From JBEVJC01 sp040510375 (GTDB lineage Bacteria > Bacteroidota > Bacteroidia > Chitinophagales > Chitinophagaceae): a stretch of DNA of 64,000 nt. Both the position numbers and the translations under genes were made by a program. Below the pieces are notes generated by a model. That model had not been told where the DNA came from. It did not search any database and worked only from the letters and a program-made list of their open reading frames with translations. Below, in pieces: positions 1 through 8,501 of the stretch; positions within the stretch are counted from its first letter, which is position 1, and each line of letters begins with the position of its first letter. Location: positions 62,001 to 126,000 of the forward strand of contig JBEVJC010000006.1 in NCBI GenBank assembly GCA_040510375.1. The letters run 5' to 3'.

Positions 1-2
1 CT

Positions 3-587
3 GCGGATATGCACGACGAGCTGGGATCGGGAATGACGGCCATCAGGCTGATGAGTGAAATTGCACGTAATAAGATGAAGGATTCCACACCCGTTGAGAT
101 CGATAAAATCTCCCACTCAGCAGATGAAGTGCTTAATAAAATGAACGCGATCATCTGGAGTATGAACAGCGGGAATGATACCCTTGATAATCTGGTGTCC
201 TATATCAGGTCTTACGCTCTCGAGTATTTCGAATACACCCCCATTAATTGCCGGATCTTTGTACCGGAGACTGTTCCGGAGATTGAACTTACGGGTGACC
301 GCCGACGGAATGTATTCCTTTGTGTAAAAGAAACGCTTAACAATGCCTTAAAACATTCAAAGGCTACCGAGATAAGTATTGGTTTTGAGATTTCGGGCGA
401 CCTGAAGATTACTATCAGGGACAATGGCATTGGTGCCAATTTCCAGCAGATCCGTCAGTTCGGTAATGGCCTTAAAAATATAACGAAGAGAATGTTGAGT
501 ATCGGAGGCACCTACGATCTTAAAAACGATCACGGGACGGTTACCACACTTTGTGTGCCGCTTGAATTACACTCTAGTGTTTCCTGA
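3..587 (+). CDS. Sensor histidine kinase, C-terminal part (5' end outside window)
   Basis: The frame is already open at the first base, so only the C-terminal ~195 residues are visible. They hold the end of a HisKA_3-type dimerisation domain with the phospho-acceptor His in the motif HDELGSG (His codon at 12-14), then an HATPase_c domain with an N box (KETLNNALKHS), a G1 box (DNGIGA) and a G2 box (GNGLKNI). The kinase would autophosphorylate on that His and pass phosphate to a LuxR/NarL-type response regulator; neither the sensor part nor the partner is in the window. No receiver or DNA-binding domain follows, so it is a classical kinase and not a hybrid. The 3' end overlaps the convergent DUF423 gene by 14 bases. 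Confidence 0.9.
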   Translation, partial: ADMHDELGSGMTAIRLMSEIARNKMKDSTPVEIDKISHSADEVLNKMNAIIWSMNSGNDTLDNLVSYIRSYALEYFEYTPINCRIFVPETVPEIELTGDRRRNVFLCVKETLNNALKHSKATEISIGFEISGDLKITIRDNGIGANFQQIRQFGNGLKNITKRMLSIGGTYDLKNDHGTVTTLCVPLELHSSVS

Positions 588-963
588 TAATGGCGAGGCT
601 GATAAGTAACCATCCCGCAACAAAGAACAATCCGCCAATCGGGGTAAGTATCCCCACTCCTTTCAGTCCAACCTGGTTGGTTGCTTTTAAAAGGGTAATC
701 AGGTAAAGGGAACCGGAGAACAGGATGATCCCGGTAATAAAACAAACACCCGCCCAGAACAATGAAGCACCCGGATACCGCTCAAATAATAATGCTACGA
801 TGATCAGGGCAAACACATGGTAGAACTGGTACCGCACACCGGTATCAAACACGGTGACCGTTTCAGCCGGTACTATCTGTTTTAAACCATGGGCACCGAA
901 TGCGCCAAGAATCACGGCCAGCGCACCAAGCAGGGTTCCAGTCACTAAAAATCCTTTATGCAT
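574..963 (-). CDS. DUF423 family small membrane protein
   Basis: A 129-residue protein with about four hydrophobic segments and the N-terminal signature of the DUF423/TMEM256 family (GALAVILGAFGAHGLK around residues 13-28). Family members are integral inner-membrane proteins of unknown function. I place the start at the ATG at 963, giving MHKGFLVTG, because the first membrane segment begins directly there; an upstream ATG at 990 would add nine residues lying inside aroK. With this start the gene overlaps the 3' end of aroK by eight bases, suggesting translational coupling at the tail of the minus-strand series. Confidence 0.85.
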   Translation of the reverse strand: MHKGFLVTGTLLGALAVILGAFGAHGLKQIVPAETVTVFDTGVRYQFYHVFALIIVALLFERYPGASLFWAGVCFITGIILFSGSLYLITLLKATNQVGLKGVGILTPIGGLFFVAGWLLISLAIIRKH

Positions 964-1462
964 GGAATATCTTTTCAATAAATTTTTCAATAGAAATCTC
1001 TTCGTCCTCGACCATCACCTGGCATTGCTGGTAATAGATCTTACGGTCGCTGTATTTTTTATGGATAAAGCCGCGAAGCTGGTCGTCCGTGAGGTCACGC
1101 AACAAGGGCCGGTTCTCTTTCTCCTTCATCAGCCTTGCATACAGGACCGGCTGCGCCGTATTGATCCATACGGTCAGACCCGAGTCGTTCATGTATTCAA
1201 TATTGTTGAAGTAACAAGGCGATCCACCACCACAGGCCATGATAAATGAATCGTGACTTTCGGTGATAAGGTGTAACACTTCTTTTTCCTTGATCCGGAA
1301 TACTTCCTCTCCTTCCTCTGCAAAAATCTCGTTGATCGTTTTGCCTTCTGCATTGATGATCTGTTCGTCCAGATCGAAGAACGGAATCGAAAGGCGCTGG
1401 CTGATCAGCCGGCCCCAATGGGTTTTTCCCGCGCCCATAAATCCGTTCAGGTAGATCTTCAT
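956..1462 (-). CDS. aroK: Shikimate kinase
   Basis: Phosphorylates shikimate to shikimate 3-phosphate with ATP, a cytoplasmic step of chorismate and aromatic amino acid synthesis. The 168 residues match the family's usual size. The P-loop GFMGAGKT is at residues 7-14, the shikimate-contacting DLD motif at 30-32, the conserved FR..E (FRIKEKEVL) near 55, the glycine triplet ACGGGSP near 78 and the lid motif RPLLRD near 115. It lies five bases downstream of the glutaryl-CoA dehydrogenase stop, so it is probably co-transcribed with it. Nothing else in the window belongs to the shikimate pathway. Confidence 0.95.
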   Translation of the reverse strand: MKIYLNGFMGAGKTHWGRLISQRLSIPFFDLDEQIINAEGKTINEIFAEEGEEVFRIKEKEVLHLITESHDSFIMACGGGSPCYFNNIEYMNDSGLTVWINTAQPVLYARLMKEKENRPLLRDLTDDQLRGFIHKKYSDRKIYYQQCQVMVEDEEISIEKFIEKIFHA

Positions 1463-1467
1463 ATTAT

Positions 1468-2652
1468 TTATTTAAATGCATTCAGTCCTGTTACATCCAT
1501 ACCCGTAATCAACAGGTGCACATCATGGGTTCCTTCATAGGTAATCACACTTTCCAGGTTCATCATATGTCTCATCACTGAATATTCCCCGGTAATGCCC
1601 ATACCACCAAGCATCTGGCGGGCATCACGCGTAATATTGGCAGCTATCTCACAGGCATTCCGCTTGGCCATACTCACCTGTTGCGGTGTTACCTTTCCTT
1701 CATTCATCAATACTCCCAGACGCCAGTTCAGCAATTGCGCCTTGGTGATTTCGGTGATCATTTCTGCCAGTTTCTTCTGCTGCAGCTGGAACCCGCCGAT
1801 GGGCCTGCCAAACTGTTGCCGCTCCAAAGAATACCGGAGGGCCGTATCATAACAATCCATCGCCGCTCCCACTGTACCCCAGGCAATGCCATAACGCGCC
1901 TTGGTAAGGCAACCCAGCGGTCCCTTCAGTCCGCTTATATTAGGTAAAATATTCTCCTTAGGTACTTTCACGTTATCGAATACCAGTTCTCCGGTGGCAG
2001 ATGCACGCAGGCTCCATTTACCATGTGTGGTTGGGGTACTGAATCCTTCCATACCACGTTCAACAATCAATCCTCTCACAACGCCCTCTTCATCCTTTGC
2101 CCAAACCACGGCCACCTGTGCAAATGGTGCATTACTGATCCACATTTTTGCACCGTTAAGGATTACATGATTACCTGCATCTTTAAAATTGGTAATCATA
2201 CTTGATGGATCACTTCCGTGATCGGGTTCTGTAAGACCGAAACAACCGAGCCATTCACCGCTGGCAAGTCTGGGAAGATATTTGTGCCGTTGTTCTTCAT
2301 TGCCATAGGCATAAATAGGGTACATCACCAGTGATCCCTGGACCGATGCGGTTGAACGCACCCCACTATCACCTCTTTCAAGTTCCTGCATCATCAGTCC
2401 ATAACTGATATAATCAAGACCCCCACCACCGTACTCAACGGGAACGGTCGGACCAAAACATCCCAGGTCTCCCATCTGCTTAACGATCTGTTGGGGAAAC
2501 TCTGCACGTTGTGCATAATCTTCAATGATGGGTGAGATCTCTTTTTTCACATATCTGCGGACCGTTTCCCGGATCAGTCTCTGTTCTTCGGTAAGCAGTT
2601 CATCAACATTAAAATAATCGGGACTGACAAAATTATCTGTACGGGCGGCCAT
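1468..2652 (-). CDS. gcdH: Glutaryl-CoA dehydrogenase (acyl-CoA dehydrogenase family)
   Basis: FAD-dependent oxidation and decarboxylation of glutaryl-CoA to crotonyl-CoA, in lysine and tryptophan breakdown. At 394 residues it has the normal length. It shows the acyl-CoA dehydrogenase flavin motif (CFGLTEPDHGSDP, ~135-148), ERQQFGRPIGGFQ near 275, and a C-terminal TYEGTHDVH placing the catalytic Glu at about residue 373, the position used by glutaryl-CoA rather than by medium-chain enzymes. The family assignment is firm; substrate identity rests on resemblance to the glutaryl-CoA branch. It lies 44 bases after pyrF and close to kynU on the same strand; crotonyl-CoA could be carried on by the 3-hydroxybutyryl-CoA dehydrogenase at 8502. 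Confidence 0.88.
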   Translation of the reverse strand: MAARTDNFVSPDYFNVDELLTEEQRLIRETVRRYVKKEISPIIEDYAQRAEFPQQIVKQMGDLGCFGPTVPVEYGGGGLDYISYGLMMQELERGDSGVRSTASVQGSLVMYPIYAYGNEEQRHKYLPRLASGEWLGCFGLTEPDHGSDPSSMITNFKDAGNHVILNGAKMWISNAPFAQVAVVWAKDEEGVVRGLIVERGMEGFSTPTTHGKWSLRASATGELVFDNVKVPKENILPNISGLKGPLGCLTKARYGIAWGTVGAAMDCYDTALRYSLERQQFGRPIGGFQLQQKKLAEMITEITKAQLLNWRLGVLMNEGKVTPQQVSMAKRNACEIAANITRDARQMLGGMGITGEYSVMRHMMNLESVITYEGTHDVHLLITGMDVTGLNAFK

Positions 2653-2696
2653 ATGACTTCGTTTTATACCGGGATTCCGGGTGCGGTAAAGATAAG

Positions 2697-3518
2697 TTAA
2701 AAGCGGTCGAGATAGATGGCCATCTCCGACTGGTAACCGGCTGCGATCTTACCCGCAACGTTTGCAAAATCAGTACCGGAAGAAGCATAAATAATCGCCC
2801 GGCTGGAATTGACCAGCAACCCGATATCATTGTTCATGGCCACTTTGGAGATCTCATCCAGACTACCACCCTGCGCACCCACACCGGGCACCAGGTAAAA
2901 ATGGTCGGGTGTAAGTTCCCGGATGCGTTTGAATTCCGACGACTGCGTTGCGCCAATTACAAACATCAGGTTTCCGGGATTGCCCCAGGTAGAAACGGTG
3001 CTGAGCACTTTTTCATATAAGGGTACTGAACGGTTGGCGGACTGCAGTAACTGCAGCTCAAAATCAGTGGCTCCCTTGTTGGAAGTAAGTCCCAGCACAA
3101 TGGCCCATTTCCCTTCGAAAGCGAGAAATGGCTTTACGCTATCTTCCCCCATATAGGGCGCTACCGTTATTGAATCAAATGGCAACGTTTCAAAAAAAGC
3201 TTTCGCATATTGTTCAGAAGTATTACCAATATCGCCGCGTTTTGCGTCCGCTATTTTAAAATGTTCGTTGCCGATATAGTGAACGGTTTTTTCCATCGAC
3301 TCCCATCCCTTCAGCCCATTTGCTTCGTAGAATGCCGTATTGATTTTATAGGAAACGCAATAATCGCGGGTGGCATCAATGATGGCCTTGTTGAAACTAA
3401 ACACCGGATCGGGTTCTTTCAACAGGAACGATGGGATCTTTGAAAGATCGGTATCCAGTCCCACGCAGAGGTAAGATCTTTTCTTCCTTATTTCACTGAT
3501 TAGTTTTTCACGTGTCAT
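2697..3518 (-). CDS. pyrF: Orotidine 5'-phosphate decarboxylase
   Basis: Final step of UMP synthesis, decarboxylating OMP without a cofactor. The 273-residue protein belongs to the longer (type 2) PyrF subfamily. The core motif DAKRGDIGNT is at 91-100 with catalytic Lys93, the N-terminal strand reads CVGLDTD (18-24), and the phosphate-binding end is VPGVGAQGG near 220. Its ATG overlaps the stop of kynU by four bases (ATGA), so the two are translationally coupled although they belong to different pathways. Confidence 0.95.
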   Translation of the reverse strand: MTREKLISEIRKKRSYLCVGLDTDLSKIPSFLLKEPDPVFSFNKAIIDATRDYCVSYKINTAFYEANGLKGWESMEKTVHYIGNEHFKIADAKRGDIGNTSEQYAKAFFETLPFDSITVAPYMGEDSVKPFLAFEGKWAIVLGLTSNKGATDFELQLLQSANRSVPLYEKVLSTVSTWGNPGNLMFVIGATQSSEFKRIRELTPDHFYLVPGVGAQGGSLDEISKVAMNNDIGLLVNSSRAIIYASSGTDFANVAGKIAAGYQSEMAIYLDRF

Positions 3519-4798
3519 AGAATGTCAGAGTTTATTTCCTGGTTAAGAGCATCAACAAGCCGGTACACATCCATGTATGTATTATACAATGGCACCGGGG
3601 CAAACCGGATTACATTTGGCTCGCGCCAGTCGACTATCACCTTCCTTTTTATAAGTCCATCATAAATTTCCTTACCACGGTCGAGCATAAGCATCGATAC
3701 CTGGCTGCCGTGTTCGTCTGCTGCAGTTGGTGTGATAAACCGGATAATCTTTTTTTCCAGCGCACCGTTAAAATGATTCAGCAGGAACCAGATATAGGCT
3801 GTCAGTAATTTTCGTTTTTCCTGGATGGCTTCCCATCCGGCTTCTTCAAATATGTCAAGTGATGCACGGTGTGTTGCATATAATAATAACGACGGTGTGC
3901 TCAGCTGCCAGCCCGGTGCGCCTTCCATTGGTTTGAATCCTTTTTCCATTTTGAACCGGGTGGATTGCTGGTAGCCCCACCATCCCGCGAAGCGGGGAAT
4001 ACTTTTTTCATGATTTTTCCGGTGAATGAATACCCCGCCGACTCCACCCGGACCGGAATTCAGGTATTTGTAACTACACCAGCAGGCAAAGTCAACTCCC
4101 CACTCATGCAGTTTCAGTTCAACATTTCCTGCTGCATGCGCAAGGTCCAACCCTACCCTGCAACCCGCTTCCATGGCGGCTTTCGCTATGGCTTTCATAT
4201 CGAACACCTGTCCGCTGTAATAATTGATCCCGCTGAAAAGCACCAGTGCCGTCTCGGGTCCATGTTCCTTTATTGTTGCCAGGATATCTTCTGTCCTGAT
4301 GGTGGATTCACCCTCGCGTGGTGCCACTTCAATAATGGTAGTATCGGGATCCAGACCAAACGACCGCACCTGCGTTTCAAAAACATACTGATCACTCGGG
4401 AATGCTTTGGATTCACAAATTATCTTGAACCGTTTTTTATCCGGACGGTAAAAACTCACCATCATCAGGTGAAGGTTTACCGAAAGCTGGTTCATTACTA
4501 CCAGTTCATCGCGGTGTGCGCCCATTATTGTTGCGAGTGGCCCTGTAAGCTTTTCATGGTAATCCATCCAGGGTTCTTTTGCATGGAAAAAAGATTCCAC
4601 ACCAAGACTGGCCCAGTCGCCCATAATCCTTTGTATATATTCATTCGCGGTCACCGGCTGCAGTCCGAGCGAGTTACCCAGGAGGTAAACCATTTCTTCG
4701 TCACCTTCTTTGGGGATGATGAATTTTCTTCTGATCCCTTTTAACGGATCCTGTTCATCCATCATTCGGGCAAAGTCAATACCGGGTATAAATTCCAT
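3515..4798 (-). CDS. kynU: Kynureninase
   Basis: PLP enzyme hydrolysing L-kynurenine to anthranilate and alanine (or 3-hydroxykynurenine to 3-hydroxyanthranilate) in tryptophan catabolism or NAD synthesis. At 427 residues it has the usual length. The fold type I PLP lysine lies in SYKYLNSGPGG (Lys244), the cofactor aspartate in GLDLAHAAG (about Asp217), and the C-terminal domain has RFTP-like substrate motifs. No tryptophan dioxygenase, kynurenine formamidase or kynurenine monooxygenase is in the window, so the rest of the pathway must be elsewhere. It is 17 bases downstream of the SDR gene and overlaps pyrF by four bases. Confidence 0.95.
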   Translation of the reverse strand: MEFIPGIDFARMMDEQDPLKGIRRKFIIPKEGDEEMVYLLGNSLGLQPVTANEYIQRIMGDWASLGVESFFHAKEPWMDYHEKLTGPLATIMGAHRDELVVMNQLSVNLHLMMVSFYRPDKKRFKIICESKAFPSDQYVFETQVRSFGLDPDTTIIEVAPREGESTIRTEDILATIKEHGPETALVLFSGINYYSGQVFDMKAIAKAAMEAGCRVGLDLAHAAGNVELKLHEWGVDFACWCSYKYLNSGPGGVGGVFIHRKNHEKSIPRFAGWWGYQQSTRFKMEKGFKPMEGAPGWQLSTPSLLLYATHRASLDIFEEAGWEAIQEKRKLLTAYIWFLLNHFNGALEKKIIRFITPTAADEHGSQVSMLMLDRGKEIYDGLIKRKVIVDWREPNVIRFAPVPLYNTYMDVYRLVDALNQEINSDIL

Positions 4799-4815
4799 CT
4801 GTCTGTTATTATTAT

Positions 4816-5601
4816 TTAAAATGCGCCGGTACTGCCACCGTCCACCGGAATATTGGTCCCGTTTACATAAGATGCTGCCGGCGATGCCAGGAATGCTACC
4901 ATTGCAGCCAGTTCTTCGGGTTTACCAAAACGCCTGGCAGGAATCTGTGCCTTCATCCGCTCGGCCATCTCTTTCACACTTACCTGTTGTTTGCCGGCAT
5001 TGGCCGCGATGATGTAATCAAGTCTGCCGGTCTGTGTATAACCAGGCAATACATTATTGACCGTTATCCCGTCTTTTGCAACTTCCAGTGAAAGTGTCTT
5101 GGACCAACCTGCTGTGGCCGCCCGGATTGTATTGGAAACACCCAGGTTGGCGATTGGAATCTTTACTGAGGTGGATACGATATTGATGATCCGTCCATAA
5201 CCAGCTTGCTTCATACCCGGGATCAGCTGTTGAGCGATCTGCTGGTAATTGACAATATGCTGGTTAAATGCTTTTGTAAAACTGACGGGATCGGCATCGG
5301 TTACCGGACCGGGATTGGGACCACTTGTATTATTGACCACAATATGTACGGTGCTTTCCGTTGCAAGTTTACTGACAACCTGTAACACCTGTTCCGGTTC
5401 AGCGAAGTCAGCCACCAGGTACCGGTGTTGCTGATCTGCCGGGGTCGCCAGTTCCGCGAGGGTTTTACGAAGCGCTTCTTCATTCCGCGCAAACAGTACT
5501 ACTTCCGCACCTGCCTGTGCGAATTCAATTGCAACTGCTTTACCAAGACCCTGTGTGCTGCCGCAAACCAGTGCCCTGTAGCCTTTCAACGATATATTCA
5601 T
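4816..5601 (-). CDS. SDR-family oxidoreductase with a non-canonical active site
   Basis: A 261-residue Rossmann protein of the short-chain dehydrogenase/reductase superfamily. The dinucleotide motif is CGSTQGLG (13-20) and the usual NNAG is NNTSG (90-94). The catalytic block differs: where FabG-like enzymes have Tyr and Lys in YxxxK, this protein has Ser156 and Arg160 (SNTIR), while the upstream Ser is present in IVSTS. It resembles the atypical BKR-like SDR subgroup described as lacking a perfect catalytic tetrad; its reaction is not known. The C terminus NGTNIPVDGGSTGAF is typical of SDRs. It lies between the phosphodiesterase gene and kynU with short gaps, probably in one operon. Confidence 0.85.
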   Translation of the reverse strand: MNISLKGYRALVCGSTQGLGKAVAIEFAQAGAEVVLFARNEEALRKTLAELATPADQQHRYLVADFAEPEQVLQVVSKLATESTVHIVVNNTSGPNPGPVTDADPVSFTKAFNQHIVNYQQIAQQLIPGMKQAGYGRIINIVSTSVKIPIANLGVSNTIRAATAGWSKTLSLEVAKDGITVNNVLPGYTQTGRLDYIIAANAGKQQVSVKEMAERMKAQIPARRFGKPEELAAMVAFLASPAASYVNGTNIPVDGGSTGAF

Positions 5602-5609
5602 GTTCTGTA

Positions 5610-6524
5610 TTAAAAAAGGTTAGGATAATCGCTGATCAGTCCGTCGACTCCCATTTGTTTCAATTCATCCATGTGTTTCTTATCGTTCACCGTCCAGGGT
5701 ATTACCAGGATTCCATCCTGATGCATCTGACGGATCAGCTCTGGGGTTACCAGCCGGTATTCGGGACTATAGATCGTTGGCTTGAAACCCAGGTCTGCCA
5801 GTTGTTCGGCCGGTTTACGATGATCATCCCCTTCAATAAGCATGGCTGTTTTGATAGCGGGATAATGTTCATGCAGGTATTGAAGGGTGCGGAAATCGAA
5901 CGACTGGATGGTCACCCTGTCTTCCAGTTTTTTTTCCCTGATCACCGCCATCAGCAACTCTACAAATTCGGCCGGTTGCGGATGATTGATATTATCAGTA
6001 GCAGGCAGGCTCTTGGTCTCGATATTAAAAAAGGGAAGTGGCCGCCGGCTGGTGGTCATGTATAATTGCACCTGGTCAAGAAGATCAGCCAGCAAAGGTT
6101 TGGAAACCTTTACATGCACCTGGTCCGGAAATCGCGGATGGGTACGCGAACCCACATCATAATTCCGGATCTCCCCATAATCCATCCCGAATAAATTCAG
6201 CGATTTTTCATCCCCTTCCGTAACCGGTTTGCCATCGGGTCTGGTAGTAATCTCGTGATTGAAAAATACATCGTGTGATACCAGCACTTTTTTATCACGG
6301 GTAATCACTACATCCATTTCCAGGGTGCGGACACCCGCATCCAGTCCGGCTTTCATGGCAGGCCATGTATTTTCGGGGGCAAGTCCCCTTGCGCCTCGAT
6401 GGCCCTGTGTATCAAAAACGGCAGGTTGGTAGCTGGTTGTGGCCATGGGTTTATTGGTTGCCTGGCAGGAAGCTAAAAACGAAAGAAGCACCAGTGAGTT
6501 CCGGAGAATAATTTTTGCGGGCAT
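5610..6524 (-). CDS. Glycerophosphodiester phosphodiesterase, lipoprotein
   Basis: Predicted to hydrolyse glycerophosphodiesters to glycerol 3-phosphate and an alcohol outside the cytoplasm. A signal peptide ends in the lipobox LASC (Cys20). The catalytic core follows the GDPD pattern: GHRGARGLAPENT with His42, Arg43 and Glu51, LEMDV with the metal-binding Glu/Asp pair near 69-71, and the general acid His in SHD near 84. The 304-residue length matches secreted GDPDs of Bacteroidota. The stop is eight bases from the next start (SDR), suggesting co-transcription. Confidence 0.92.
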   Translation of the reverse strand: MPAKIILRNSLVLLSFLASCQATNKPMATTSYQPAVFDTQGHRGARGLAPENTWPAMKAGLDAGVRTLEMDVVITRDKKVLVSHDVFFNHEITTRPDGKPVTEGDEKSLNLFGMDYGEIRNYDVGSRTHPRFPDQVHVKVSKPLLADLLDQVQLYMTTSRRPLPFFNIETKSLPATDNINHPQPAEFVELLMAVIREKKLEDRVTIQSFDFRTLQYLHEHYPAIKTAMLIEGDDHRKPAEQLADLGFKPTIYSPEYRLVTPELIRQMHQDGILVIPWTVNDKKHMDELKQMGVDGLISDYPNLF

Positions 6525-6612
6525 TCTATTATTTTATGGTTGTTGTATCCACGCTACCCTGGTCTGCGCGAATAAACTGAACATAGTAACTATTGATGCG
6601 CGATAGCCCGGA

Positions 6613-7704
6613 TCAGTCAAGCACCGATTCCACCTGCCCTGCCGTCATATTTGCATTCCTCATGGATATACTCCGTACAACATGACCCGCGAAATCAGCA
6701 AATGCTTTTTTACTTATTTCGTCATTGCCCATCATTACCGGTGTGCCTTTATCTCCGCCCTCGCGGATAGTCTGCACCAGCGGTATCTGACCCAGGAACG
6801 GAAGATCATATTCATCAGCCAGACGTTTTCCTCCTTCCTTTCCAAAAATATAATATTTATTTTCCGGTAGTTCGGCCGGTGTGAAATAACTCATGTTCTC
6901 TACCAGTCCCAGAACAGGTACATTTAATTGCGCCTGCCCGAACATCGCGATGCCTTTACGTGCATCTGCCAGTGCCACATCCTGTGGAGTGGTGACGATC
7001 ACCGCACCGGTTACCGGAACAGTCTGCATCAGGGTCAGGTGGATATCACCGGTACCGGGAGGCATATCAACGATCAGGTAATCCAGTTCATCCCAGTAAA
7101 CATCGGTTACAAATTGTTTGATTGCACTGCTGGCCATCGGTCCTCTCCATACCACTGCATTCTTTTCATCTACCAGCAGGCCGATGCTGATCAGTTTAAT
7201 TCCATATTTTTCCAGGGGAACGATCATTCCCTTTCCGTCCAGATCCATCATCATGGGCCGTTCGCCGCGTACGCCAAACATAATCGGTACACTCGGACCG
7301 TAAATGTCCGCATCCATCAGTCCCACTTTTGCACCATCTTTTGCGATAGCAAGTGCCAGGTTGGCGGCAATCGTAGATTTACCAACGCCGCCTTTCCCGC
7401 TCACTACGGCAATAATATTCTTTACACCGGGAAGAATGGCTCTTGCATCAGTGCGTTTGCTGGTCGTATCGGAAGTAAAATTCACTTTTACCACTGCATC
7501 GGGAACCAGCTTTTTAACGGCTGCGATACAGTTGTTTTTAATAAGGTCCTTGACCGGGCAGGCGGGTGTTGTAAGCACCACGGTGAACGAGATATAATAT
7601 TTTTCGATCACGATGTCCCGGATCATATTTAATGTCACAAGATCTTTACCCAGATCAGGTTCCTGCACGGTACTCAGCGCCTCAAGTACTATTTCCTTGG
7701 TCAT
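6613..7704 (-). CDS. apbC: Mrp/ApbC-type iron-sulfur carrier ATPase
   Basis: P-loop ATPase of the Mrp/NBP35 family, which delivers Fe-S clusters to apoproteins. A MIP18/DUF59 domain occupies about residues 1-80 with TTPACPVK; the deviant Walker A GKGGVGKS follows at ~103-110, then the MinD-like motif DYLIVDMPPGTGD. The CxxC motif after VENMS, which bridges a cluster in E. coli Mrp, is absent: the segment reads VENMSYFTPAELPENK, and the ATPase domain has no cysteine. I use the ATG at 7704 (363 residues). The longer frame from 7755 would start upstream of the TACCTTTG promoter box at 7739-7746 and so is unlikely. Confidence 0.92.
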   Translation of the reverse strand: MTKEIVLEALSTVQEPDLGKDLVTLNMIRDIVIEKYYISFTVVLTTPACPVKDLIKNNCIAAVKKLVPDAVVKVNFTSDTTSKRTDARAILPGVKNIIAVVSGKGGVGKSTIAANLALAIAKDGAKVGLMDADIYGPSVPIMFGVRGERPMMMDLDGKGMIVPLEKYGIKLISIGLLVDEKNAVVWRGPMASSAIKQFVTDVYWDELDYLIVDMPPGTGDIHLTLMQTVPVTGAVIVTTPQDVALADARKGIAMFGQAQLNVPVLGLVENMSYFTPAELPENKYYIFGKEGGKRLADEYDLPFLGQIPLVQTIREGGDKGTPVMMGNDEISKKAFADFAGHVVRSISMRNANMTAGQVESVLD

Positions 7705-7738
7705 TTTAGAAGTTTCTGTTAAAAAAGAATTCAGGTTG

Positions 7739-7746
7739 CAAAGGTA
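7739..7746 (-). promoter_or_regulatory. Bacteroidota -7 box for apbC
   Basis: Reads TACCTTTG on the minus strand, a full match to TAnnTTTG. It lies 34 bases upstream of the ATG at 7704, leaving a leader of roughly 25-30 bases. I see no clear -33 TTG at the expected distance. Confidence 0.55.
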
Positions 7747-7792
7747 AACAGTCACCCGGCTATTTTGTTGGGTTATTTAACCAAACTGTCCT

Positions 7793-7800
7793 TATTTTTG
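7793..7800 (+). promoter_or_regulatory. -7 box immediately upstream of a GTG start
   Basis: Reads TATTTTTG, matching TAnnTTTG, with a TTG at 7768-7770 at 22 bases spacing. The GTG start of the next gene is only five bases after the box, so transcription would begin at or next to the start codon (leaderless mRNA). This is inferred from spacing only. Confidence 0.55.
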
Positions 7801-7805
7801 GAGCC

Positions 7806-8447
7806 GTGAAGAAAATTTTACCATACCTCCTGCTTGCTGTCTTTTTCGTACCCCAGTCGGCCAAAGCCCAGTTCGAAACCGCACGCGATTCTGTAGTTCA
7901 GTTATACGGTGTAATCATGACAGCCGACAGTCTGGTGGGTATTCCCGCTGTGAGTGTGGTGATCAAGGGTCAGAACCGTGGTACTGTAACCAATGGCGAT
8001 GGTGTGTTTTCCATTGTGGTATTAAAAGGCGACGAAGTTGAGTTTACCCACGTAAGTTATAAACCTGTTACAATCTCCATTCCCCGAAACCTGGAGGGTA
8101 ATCAATATAGCGTGATCCAGCTGATGGTAGCCGACACGGTTTACCTTCCGGCAACGATCCTGCGACCGAGACCTACCCCCGAGCAATTTGCCCGTGATTT
8201 TGTAAATGCACAGGTACCGGATGATAATATCGAGATCGCGCGTCAGAATACCAGTGAGGCTAAACGGCGCGTGCTGCTGCAAACCACTCCCGGTGATGGC
8301 GCAGAGGCAACAAGGATGCAGTTCCGCAACCTGGCCAACCGTGCGGTTTACCAGGGTCAGATTCCCCCGATGAATATTTTCAACCCGGCTGCATGGGCCG
8401 ATTTTATTGACTCCTGGAAGCGGGGCGATTTTAAAAACAAAAAATAG
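7806..8447 (+). CDS. Secreted protein with CarboxypepD_reg-like domain
   Basis: A 213-residue exported protein. The GTG start opens a signal peptide (hydrophobic residues ~4-16, cleavage near SAKA-QF). Residues ~35-115 form a CarboxypepD_reg-like beta-sandwich (YGVIMTADSLVGIPAVSVVIKG, then TNGDGVFSI and VEFTHVSYKP), the fold found at the N terminus of SusC proteins but here stand-alone. The C-terminal ~85 residues are charged, with no recognised domain. Stand-alone copies are common periplasmic or outer-membrane proteins in Bacteroidota, of unknown role. The next ATG would remove the signal peptide, so the GTG is preferred. Confidence 0.82.
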   Translation: MKKILPYLLLAVFFVPQSAKAQFETARDSVVQLYGVIMTADSLVGIPAVSVVIKGQNRGTVTNGDGVFSIVVLKGDEVEFTHVSYKPVTISIPRNLEGNQYSVIQLMVADTVYLPATILRPRPTPEQFARDFVNAQVPDDNIEIARQNTSEAKRRVLLQTTPGDGAEATRMQFRNLANRAVYQGQIPPMNIFNPAAWADFIDSWKRGDFKNKK

Positions 8448-8501
8448 GTGACCCGGCCTGGTTGATTGAGCGCATTGATTTTTACATAAAATGAAAGTCG
8501 T

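Noticed and set aside
3965..4744. Open frame of 259 codons antisense to kynU
   Set aside because: Cys- and His-rich nonsense translation across a fully conserved kynureninase.
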